Source of the DNA: Rickettsia typhi
GTDB taxonomy: Bacteria > Pseudomonadota > Alphaproteobacteria > Rickettsiales > UBA1997
Length of the DNA: 5,858 bases
Direction: 5' to 3'
Assembly (NCBI GenBank): GCA_945906835.1
Contig: CAMDRL010000087.1
Span: forward strand, 1 to 5,858
Of the stretch, positions 1 through 5,858 are shown one piece after another (position 1 is the first letter of the stretch; each line of letters begins with the position of its first letter). Both the position numbers and the translations under genes were made by a program. The notes beneath the pieces were generated by a model. It was not told where the DNA came from. It saw only the letters and a program-made list of their open reading frames with translations, and did not search any database.

Positions 1-62
1 AGGTTTTTCTTGGCCAAATTTAATGCATAGGAAATGAATTTCTGATCAGTATGTTTTGTCAT
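1..62 (-). CDS. ribD: Partial CDS, N-terminus of a probable RibD (riboflavin deaminase/reductase)
   Basis: Twenty complete codons of a minus-strand gene run off the left edge. The ATG is at 62-60, and an in-frame TGA 18 nt upstream leaves no other ATG start. The readable protein begins MTKHTDQKFISYALNLAK, and the cut codon (CT-) must be Leu. A run of the type F/Y-x-x-x-A-L-x-L-A-K-K-x-L just after the start is how RibD proteins begin, before their zinc-binding deaminase motifs, which lie outside the window. RibD performs the deamination and reduction steps of riboflavin synthesis in the cytoplasm. No Shine-Dalgarno sequence is visible. The gene diverges from the lipoprotein cluster, sharing a 158-nt intergenic region. 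The reading frame is well supported; the family rests on 20 residues only and could be wrong. Confidence 0.5.
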   Translation of the reverse strand, partial: MTKHTDQKFISYALNLAKKN

Positions 63-160
63 ATTGCAGGTAAGTTGTCATGTTTTAGAACATAGTGAAA
101 AGCAATAAGTAAATTATGCAATCTCTTATTGTTTTTATATATTCCTTGCCTAGAGTTAAC

Positions 161-205
161 AACCCCCTCCTTTTTGTGGCGAGAAAGTTTTTTTAGGAGG
201 GAGTT
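161..205. repeat. Imperfect inverted repeat with purine-rich arm before the first lipoprotein gene
   Basis: AACCCCCTCCT (161-171) is complementary to AGGAGGGAGTT (195-205) at 10 of 11 positions, with a 23-nt loop. The right arm contains a perfect Shine-Dalgarno-like AGGAGG (195-200), but it ends 20 nt before the ATG at 221, farther than is normal for ribosome binding. The left arm shares CCCCTCCTT with the C-rich sequence at the right end of the window (5831-5858), so this may be a decayed copy of a dispersed hairpin repeat rather than a dedicated regulatory site. Confidence 0.5.
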
Positions 206-220
206 TTAAGAAAAAATTAA

Positions 221-514
221 ATGATGTTAAAAAAGTTTTGCCAAGTTTTTTTAGAAGTCCATTTTAAAGCGTTGATCTGCTTTTTTATTGTGTTTGTTGC
301 TTCATCTTGTGTTAAAGATGATTATTACGAAGACACTAGAAAGTACAACTATTCGCATTATCCTAACAAAACATACAAACCAAATTCAAGATACTACAGT
401 AGACCCTACGCAATATCGCCACAGAGATACCCTACTGACTACGACCAGTATTATGTTCCACCATATGGATACGGATATGGAGATAATGTACTTCAATCTG
501 ATTCAAAGTTATAA
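221..514 (+). CDS. Small tyrosine-rich lipoprotein (paralogue 1)
   Basis: A 97-residue protein with a lipoprotein signal: basic start, hydrophobic stretch around residues 17-27, and a lipobox ending Ala-Ser-Ser-Cys, with Cys30 as the predicted lipidated first residue. The mature part is about 67 residues, very rich in Tyr with many Pro, Arg and Asp, and carries DQYYVPP at 75-81 followed by a Tyr-Gly run. No enzymatic motif is visible, so a surface or periplasmic structural role is an inference. The start is 221 or 224 (tandem ATG); an in-frame TAA directly before 221 excludes anything upstream. It is followed 13 nt later by a second lipoprotein that shares the same motif. I do not recognise a named family. 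Confidence 0.75.
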   Translation: MMLKKFCQVFLEVHFKALICFFIVFVASSCVKDDYYEDTRKYNYSHYPNKTYKPNSRYYSRPYAISPQRYPTDYDQYYVPPYGYGYGDNVLQSDSKL

Positions 515-527
515 TTCCAAATTTTTA

Positions 528-956
528 ATGCTTAATACAAGATTTCAAAATACCAATTTAAATATTTTATCTTTATCAAAAATTTTATTAGTTTTTGTGA
601 TTTTGTTTATTGCTTCTTGTTCAAGCAAAGATCCTTATCTTTACGACAGAACAGGATTCGATTACGGAACTAGACCAGTCGTAGCTGCAAATCCAAACGC
701 TCCTGTAAGAGTTGCGCCAGATTATTATTATCGTCAACCTGCCTATCCTCAATATCAACAACCCGCTTATCAGCAGCCATACAACCAATATCCTCAACAA
801 GGTTACGGGGGTTCTCGCAATTATTCTAACCCTTACGCTTTTCCAGCGCAGCCAGCTTATCCAAATTATGATGCTGACCAATATTATGTTCCACCAACTT
901 ACTACAATAACGATTCATATCAAAGCAATATCTCCAATCAATCTACCACTTATTAG
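528..956 (+). CDS. Tyr/Pro/Gln-rich lipoprotein (paralogue 2)
   Basis: The frame is open from 288, but the first 80 codons overlap the previous gene and look like an antiphase reading of it. The ATG at 528 gives 142 residues with a proper lipoprotein signal: hydrophobic residues 18-28 and a lipobox Ile-Ala-Ser-Cys, with Cys31 lipidated. The mature part is low complexity, with PAYP- and QQP-type repeats in residues 70-112, then DQYYVPP at 117-123, the motif also found in the upstream lipoprotein. No Shine-Dalgarno sequence is evident, so translation may be coupled to the upstream gene, whose stop lies 13 nt away. It ends 7 nt before grxC. An envelope location follows from the lipobox; the function is unknown. 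Confidence 0.75.
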   Translation: MLNTRFQNTNLNILSLSKILLVFVILFIASCSSKDPYLYDRTGFDYGTRPVVAANPNAPVRVAPDYYYRQPAYPQYQQPAYQQPYNQYPQQGYGGSRNYSNPYAFPAQPAYPNYDADQYYVPPTYYNNDSYQSNISNQSTTY

Positions 957-963
957 TTAACAA

Positions 964-1215
964 ATGTCAGAAATAATTATTTATAGCAAAGATGTTTGTC
1001 CTTATTGCGTAAGGGCAAAAGCACTTCTAGAAAAAAAGAATGCCAGTTTCACTGAAATTAAAATTACCAATGAAGTAATTAGAGATGAGATGATAAAAAA
1101 ATCTGGTGGACGCTTAACAGTTCCGCAAATTTTTATTAATGAGAAGCATATTGGTGGCTATGATGATTTGCGTGCTTTGGATGTGGCTGGTAAACTTGAT
1201 GAGTTGTTGAAATAA
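964..1215 (+). CDS. grxC: Glutaredoxin 3
   Basis: An 83-residue glutaredoxin of the same length as Escherichia coli GrxC. The dithiol active site CPYC is at residues 12-15 after the first beta strand. The cis-proline glutathione-binding segment TVPQIF is at 52-57, and the GGYDDL loop that contacts glutathione is at 64-69. The protein reduces disulfides and glutathione mixed disulfides in the cytoplasm using glutathione as electron donor. Complete at both ends; the ATG lies 7 nt after the stop of the second lipoprotein, suggesting one transcript with it, although a functional link is not obvious. No Shine-Dalgarno sequence is clear. Confidence 0.95.
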   Translation: MSEIIIYSKDVCPYCVRAKALLEKKNASFTEIKITNEVIRDEMIKKSGGRLTVPQIFINEKHIGGYDDLRALDVAGKLDELLK

Positions 1216-1227
1216 ATTTATTTTTTG

Positions 1228-1259
1228 CCCTTGTTTAAACTTTAACAGTTACTACATTA
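1228..1259 (+). promoter_or_regulatory. Candidate heat-shock (sigma-32 type) promoter for groES-groEL
   Basis: CCCTTGTTT (1228-1236) resembles the sigma-32 -35 element (consensus core CTTGAA). After 15 nt, CTACATTA (1252-1259) partly resembles the -10 element CCCCATnT. The spacing is in the accepted range, and the site is about 80 nt before the groES start, where such a promoter is expected. Both boxes are imperfect and the background is AT-rich, so this is tentative. Confidence 0.3.
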
Positions 1260-1342
1260 GCATTGTTATCAGTTGGATGACACCAAATTTGAATTTCTTA
1301 AGTTTTAAAATCTTTTCAATATCAATTAAATTTTCTTAAAAT

Positions 1343-1636
1343 ATGGCTAATAAAATTAGACCTTTGCACGACCGCGTCCTTATTGAACGCATTGAAGCTG
1401 AAAGCAAAACTGCTGGAGGCATTATTATTCCAGATACTGCTAAAGAAAAACCAGCAGAGGGAATAGTGGTTGCTGTTGGTAATGGCAATAGAGATGAATC
1501 AGGCAAATTAATTGCTCTTGATGTTAAAAAGGGTAACAAAGTTCTATTTGAAAAATGGGGTGGAGCTGAAATTAAGATTGATGGTAAAGAGTTGATCATG
1601 ATGAAGGAATCAGCAATTTTAGCGGTGATTGAGTAG
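1343..1636 (+). CDS. groES: Co-chaperonin GroES (10 kDa, Cpn10)
   Basis: A 97-residue full-length GroES, the lid of the GroEL folding chamber in the cytoplasm. The typical N-terminal [12 protein letters not shown] is at residues 5-16. The mobile loop spans about 17-34, with the hydrophobic GroEL-binding tripeptide Ile-Ile-Ile at 27-29. The VAVGNG turn is at 43-48, and the C-terminal strand ends AILAVIE. The ATG at 1343 matches the family start. No Shine-Dalgarno sequence is evident in the A/T-rich leader. It is followed by groEL in the same direction, but after 228 nt holding a palindromic repeat rather than the usual short gap. Confidence 0.97.
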   Translation: MANKIRPLHDRVLIERIEAESKTAGGIIIPDTAKEKPAEGIVVAVGNGNRDESGKLIALDVKKGNKVLFEKWGGAEIKIDGKELIMMKESAILAVIE

Positions 1637-1684
1637 TAATTGATCAATTCTTTTCGGTATTTGTTTTACTCTTATTATTTAATT

Positions 1685-1760
1685 TGTCATCCCCGCGAAG
1701 GCGGGGATCCAGAATTTTTAAGATAACACACACTGGATCCACGCCTTCGCTGGGATAACA
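1685..1760. repeat. Palindromic repeat between groES and groEL
   Basis: Two 28-nt arms, 1685-1712 and 1733-1760, are complementary at 25 of 28 positions around a 20-nt spacer. The left arm begins TGTCATCCCCGCGAAGG. Each arm is itself partly self-complementary (CCCCGCgaagGCGGGG in the left arm). The G+C-rich arms contrast sharply with the AT-rich flanks. Repeats of this GTCATCC type are scattered in many Rickettsiales and other genomes, so this is probably an inserted palindromic element. The three arm differences suggest partial decay. Lying inside the likely groESL transcript, it would form a stable RNA hairpin. Confidence 0.85.
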
Positions 1761-1858
1761 AGTGAGAATTTGAGATAACAAGAGATAGAATGATTAACGG
1801 GTAAGAACGACAAGATGTAAAAATAAAAAATTAAACAATTAACAACAAAAACAGGTAA

Positions 1859-3526
<1,668 letters not shown>

Positions 3527-3548
3527 TTCCATTTTGCTAAATCAAGTT

Positions 3549-3624
3549 GTCATCCTCAGTGAAACGAAGGATCTTCTGAGATAGAAGTTTTTCTCAAGAG
3601 ATCCTTCGCTTCGCTCAGGATGAC
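3549..3624. repeat. Hairpin repeat downstream of groEL
   Basis: Arms 3549-3581 and 3592-3624 are complementary at about 28 of 33 positions, with a 10-nt loop. The ends are GTCATCC and GGATGAC, as in the repeat between groES and groEL, but the interiors differ (the right arm contains CCTTCGCTTCGCTCAGG). It belongs to the same broad class of dispersed palindromes. It starts 22 nt after the groEL stop; the sequence after it is not T-rich, so it is not a classical terminator but could stabilise the 3' end of the groEL message. Confidence 0.85.
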
Positions 3625-3639
3625 GGGTTCTATTTAGGG

Positions 3640-3832
3640 CTGGATTCCCTGCTTATAACAGTTTTAACATGAAAACACCCATTTTTTTCAAAAAAATTAT
3701 GAGCAGAAATTGCGACCAAAAGCATAAGCTGTATCAGGTGATACAGAGTTGCTTGCCGAGCAATTTATGCCAGAATTTTGTAGAAAAAAATGGGTGTTTT
3801 CAGGTTAAAATGGTATTAGGTGAGGAATCCAG
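3640..3832. repeat. Giant nested hairpin (193 nt), MITE-like or structured RNA element
   Basis: Nested complementary segments fill this stretch in register. CTGGATTCC (3640-3648) pairs with 3824-3832. The 13-nt segments 3649-3661 and 3811-3823 pair weakly (about 9 of 13 with wobbles). 3662-3689 pairs with 3783-3810 at 27 of 28, including a perfect 20-bp run from 3670. 3693-3698 pairs with 3774-3779, and 3703-3713 with 3760-3770 at 10 of 11. The apex holds CTGTATCA-GG-TGATACAG (3729-3746). A 60-codon open frame crosses it but reads like palindrome sequence, not protein. It could be a non-autonomous inverted-repeat element, a bidirectional barrier between convergent genes, or a transcribed long hairpin. 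No clear target-site duplication was found. Confidence 0.8.
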
Positions 3833-3839
3833 TTTTTTT
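3783..3839 (+). terminator. Possible intrinsic terminator (descending arm plus T7)
   Basis: The outer arm GGAATCCAG (3824-3832) of the giant hairpin is followed immediately by seven T residues (3833-3839). Transcription from groEL reaching this point would carry a very stable stem followed by a U-tract, the layout of a Rho-independent terminator, though the stem is far longer than usual. On the minus strand there is no matching U-tract at the far side. Confidence 0.35.
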
Positions 3840-3852
3840 ATTGGGCAATGAT

Positions 3853-4506
3853 TTACATGACTGTGCAGCACGAATTGTTGTGTTTTACAATTACCCATTC
3901 AGTCTGCTCAACTGATGAACTGGGTCGAATAGTTTCTTGAAGAGCTGGTCTATCGCGCAAAGATTCCATTTCAATTTTTTTGTTTCTAAGACCTTCTATG
4001 GTTTGAGCAGTGATAGGTGAGAGCTTTGGAAAACCAGCCACTGAACCCGTTTCAAGAATAGCTTCAATAATTACTAAATCAGTAGAATGTTTGGCTGATC
4101 CAAAATGAGATTGTTTAACTATTTGATCAAAAAGATCAGTTTTTTCATCTCCATATTCATTTTTATGAATAACTCCAGCTTTAAAACCAGCTTTAAGCAT
4201 ATGTTTAATGACCAAGAAAGCTGGGTCTTCGGCTCCACCACTTCCTCTATTATTTGCAATGCCCCACAGCATTTCGTAATGATCGCGATTGGATAATGCT
4301 GTTAAATCAACTTTATCAATTATTTTTTTTGCATTTTCTACATCCCCTTTAGAGGCTAAGTATGATGTAGCTGTAGCTAGATTTAAATCTAGTTCAGGCA
4401 ATGTTTTGTCTGTTGTTTTTTCAAGTATTTTATTGAGACATTCAGTATCGCTTTCAAATACAGCATCTAAAATACCTTCTTGAATGGGCTTACTGCAAGA
4501 TTCCAT
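3853..4506 (-). CDS. Ankyrin-like candidate effector with C-terminal CaaX prenylation motif
   Basis: A soluble 217-residue protein with no signal peptide or membrane segment. Residues 8-155 are helical pairs resembling degenerate ankyrin repeats: GDVENAKKIID (54-64), then VIKHMLKAG (99-107), KNEYGDEKTDLFDQIV (115-130) and DLVIIEAILETG (143-154), echoing the ankyrin pattern of a G-x-T-P-L-type turn followed by V-x-x-L-L-x-x-G. Residues 160-205 look like a linker. The protein ends Asn-Ser-Cys-Cys-Thr-Val-Met; the last four, CTVM (214-217), fit a eukaryotic CaaX box, with Met favouring farnesylation, and Cys213 could accept a palmitate. Bacteria lack CaaX prenyltransferases, so this points to action in a host cell. 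The start has no Shine-Dalgarno sequence; a small inverted repeat (TGGTT-tatt-AACCA, 4536-4549) lies 30 nt upstream. The ankyrin assignment is weak; the CaaX tail is read directly. Confidence 0.75.
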   Translation of the reverse strand: MESCSKPIQEGILDAVFESDTECLNKILEKTTDKTLPELDLNLATATSYLASKGDVENAKKIIDKVDLTALSNRDHYEMLWGIANNRGSGGAEDPAFLVIKHMLKAGFKAGVIHKNEYGDEKTDLFDQIVKQSHFGSAKHSTDLVIIEAILETGSVAGFPKLSPITAQTIEGLRNKKIEMESLRDRPALQETIRPSSSVEQTEWVIVKHNNSCCTVM

Positions 4507-4659
4507 TTATTTTGATTATTTATTATTTTTAGGAGTGGTTTATTAACCAATTTTAAAATCCTTAAAACATTTATTATTTCAAAATCTTAAAGATCAAGTG
4601 TTTTTTTGAAACAGTAACATGTTCAAATCCTTGATTTTAAGGCATTTAAAAAAAAGATT

Positions 4660-4683
4660 AATTTTAGCCGCGCGGCAAAAATT
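4660..4683. promoter_or_regulatory. 24-bp near-perfect palindrome with G+C core, candidate operator
   Basis: AATTTT-A-GCCGCGCGGC-A-AAAATT reads the same on both strands except for the symmetric A/A positions 4666 and 4677. The 10-bp core is pure G+C in an intergenic region that is otherwise almost all A+T. It is centred 38 nt before the ATG of the nuclease fusion and lies between divergent genes, a natural position for a dimeric repressor site. It has no loop sequence, so a DNA-binding dyad fits better than a terminator. Confidence 0.4.
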
Positions 4684-4709
4684 CAAAAAATAACAAATTA
4701 AGGCAGAGA

Positions 4710-5789
4710 ATGACTAAAAAAGAAATAGCGTTAAATGGTTACAACAAACTTCTTTCTGAACTTCGTAATCACATTACTGATACTCAAAATAATGTGGTTA
4801 AAATTGTTACTAGGCAAAAAGTAGAAATGGCTTGGAAAATTGGAAAATCAATTTCTCTGCATTTGTCAGAAAATAATCAATCAGGCTACGGAGAAAAGTT
4901 GTTTGGGAAGCTTGAAGTTGACATTGGTATTACTCAAAGTGTGCTTTACAAAATGCGCAATTTTTACAAATCTTATCCAAAAATTCCGCAAGATAATAAG
5001 GTATTAAACTGGAGCCATTACCGAGTTTTAAGTGGAGTTAAAAAAGATGATGAAAGGAAATATTTAGAAGATTTAGTTAAAGAGCATGGGTGGAATAGTG
5101 ATGATTTGCAGCTAGAAGTCAAAAAATCCAAAATCTCCCAAATTCAAGAAAATCAGAAAGTTAAACAAATAGCTACTCAGCAAAATAAAACTCAGAAAAA
5201 CAAAACTTTCCCAAAGCTTTACCCAAAAAGAGGGAGGTTATTTTGTTACAATTTAACAAGTCTAAATGAAGGTAAAAAAACTTACATTGATTGTGGTTTT
5301 AATATTTTTAGAGAAGTTGAAGAAAGTTTACAATCAAACCTTCTAAAGCAATTGAAAAGCGGAGATCAGATTGTTGAAACAACTAAAAAAAATGACGAAT
5401 ATTCTTTTGAAAAATTAGAGACGGGTCAGCGTAAAATAAATATTTACAAAGCCTATCTGGAGCGAGTGGTTGATGGCGATACTTTGCATGTGATTCTTGA
5501 TTTGGGTTTTAAAATTCAACATCGGGAGATTTTGCGTTTGAGGGGGGTTAATGCTCCAGAGTCAAAGATGCAGGAAGGTAGAAAAAGTTCAGCTGCTTTA
5601 AAACATATTCTAAAAAAAGTGCCGTTTTTGGTAATAAAAACTACAGCTACGGATATTTATGGTCGTTACATTGCTGATGTTTTTTTGGCTGGAGTTGGGG
5701 AAGGTGACGCGCAGAAGGTTGCTGATGAAGGGGTTTATTTGAGTCAGCTTTTGTTGGATAAAGGGTTAGTGGAGCGGTTTTCTTTGTAG
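4710..5789 (+). CDS. DUF1016 N-terminal domain fused to staphylococcal-nuclease-like domain
   Basis: A 359-residue cytoplasmic protein with no signal peptide. Residues 10-138 match the DUF1016 (YhcG-type) N-terminal domain: VEMAWKIGKSI (38-48), GYGEKLFGKL (59-68), LYKMRNFYKSYP (79-90), NWSHYRVLSGV (100-110) and HGWNSDDL (126-133). Residues 140-166 are a Lys/Gln-rich linker. 167-240 is a region I cannot name, containing PKRGRLF and IDCGFNIF. Residues 245-359 form an SNase (thermonuclease) fold: VDGDT at 254-258, LRLRGVNAPES at 275-285, DIYGRY at 315-320. The SNase catalytic set is present: Arg276, Glu284 and Arg319 (equivalents of Arg35, Glu43, Arg87) and Asp257 (Asp21); calcium ligand Asp40 is replaced by Asn281. 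A purine-rich AAGG (4700-4703) lies 6 nt before the ATG. In YhcG proteins the DUF1016 N-domain is normally joined to a PD-(D/E)XK nuclease, which here seems replaced. Target unknown. Confidence 0.88.
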   Translation: MTKKEIALNGYNKLLSELRNHITDTQNNVVKIVTRQKVEMAWKIGKSISLHLSENNQSGYGEKLFGKLEVDIGITQSVLYKMRNFYKSYPKIPQDNKVLNWSHYRVLSGVKKDDERKYLEDLVKEHGWNSDDLQLEVKKSKISQIQENQKVKQIATQQNKTQKNKTFPKLYPKRGRLFCYNLTSLNEGKKTYIDCGFNIFREVEESLQSNLLKQLKSGDQIVETTKKNDEYSFEKLETGQRKINIYKAYLERVVDGDTLHVILDLGFKIQHREILRLRGVNAPESKMQEGRKSSAALKHILKKVPFLVIKTTATDIYGRYIADVFLAGVGEGDAQKVADEGVYLSQLLLDKGLVERFSL

Positions 5790-5830
5790 GGGTTTGGGTT
5801 TGTAATTGGGGAGGTTGAGGTGTGTGTAAT

Positions 5831-5858
5831 CTACCGCCCCTAACCCCTCCTTATCAAG
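5831..5858. repeat. C-rich repeat, truncated by the window end
   Basis: CTACCGCCCCTAACCCCTCC followed by TTATCAAG looks like the first arm of a hairpin whose second arm (expected near GGAGGGG) lies beyond the window. CCCCTCCTT also occurs in the inverted repeat before the first lipoprotein gene. If the second arm is there, it would serve as a 3'-end hairpin for the nuclease gene, whose stop is 41 nt upstream. Confidence 0.4.

Noticed and set aside
115..143. A sigma-70 promoter before the lipoprotein cluster (TATATT at 138-143)
   Set aside because: The -10 box is plausible, but the upstream -35 region (near TTATGC) is poor, and similar TATA words are common here.
288..527. An 80-codon upstream extension of the second lipoprotein, overlapping the first lipoprotein gene
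   Set aside because: The extension is an out-of-frame reading of the first gene, and using it would bury the lipoprotein signal inside the protein.
1257..1283. A possible CIRCE element (HrcA site) before groES
   Set aside because: TTAGCATTG matches 7 of 9 bases of the left half, but the properly spaced right half (GGATGACAC) matches only about 4 of 9, so the dyad is absent.
1336..1647. A 103-codon minus-strand open frame opposite groES
   Set aside because: It is the antisense shadow of a highly conserved gene and has no independent coding evidence.
1638..1649. The 12-bp palindrome AATTGATCAATT just after groES
   Set aside because: Short A/T palindromes of this size are expected by chance in such AT-rich sequence, and there is no supporting context.
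3669..3851. A 60-codon plus-strand open frame downstream of groEL
   Set aside because: It lies almost wholly within the giant hairpin; its composition follows the palindrome, it has no ribosome binding site, and I recognise no domain.
4105..4483. Two plus-strand open frames opposite the ankyrin-like gene
   Set aside because: They are antisense to a longer open frame with coherent helical protein features, and no start signals support them.

Overview
The window reads as chromosome from an AT-rich, host-associated alphaproteobacterium, most likely a Rickettsiales- or Holosporales-type intracellular symbiont. This rests on alphaproteobacterial-looking GroES/GroEL, strong A+T bias, intergenic palindromic repeats with GTCATCC ends, and a soluble ankyrin-like protein with a eukaryotic-type CaaX tail. 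No rRNA or 16S-type marker is present, so the lineage is an inference.

Layout. At the left edge (1-62, minus) lie the first 20 codons of a gene that resembles ribD. Diverging from it is a tight plus-strand cluster: two small Tyr-rich lipoproteins (221-514 and 528-956), related to each other by signal peptide and a DQYYVPP motif, then glutaredoxin 3 (964-1215). A possible heat-shock promoter precedes groES (1343-1636). groEL (1865-3526) follows after an unusually long 228-nt gap occupied by a palindromic repeat. Downstream of groEL is a repeat-rich stretch: a 76-nt hairpin repeat (3549-3624), then a much larger nested hairpin (3640-3832) with a T7 run after it. On the minus strand, converging on that hairpin, is a 217-residue ankyrin-like protein (3853-4506) ending in Cys-Cys-Thr-Val-Met. 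Diverging from it, behind a 24-bp near-palindrome with a pure G+C core, is a 359-residue protein (4710-5789) joining a DUF1016 N-terminal domain to a staphylococcal-nuclease-like domain. The right edge cuts into another C-rich repeat.

How the parts relate. The left two-thirds is mostly housekeeping and envelope: thiol redox, chaperonin and two small surface lipoproteins. The right third is accessory in character: repeats, a candidate secreted effector that host enzymes could prenylate, and a nuclease fusion of unknown target. The two leads I rate highest are the CaaX-tailed effector and the DUF1016-SNase fusion; the giant hairpin comes next.
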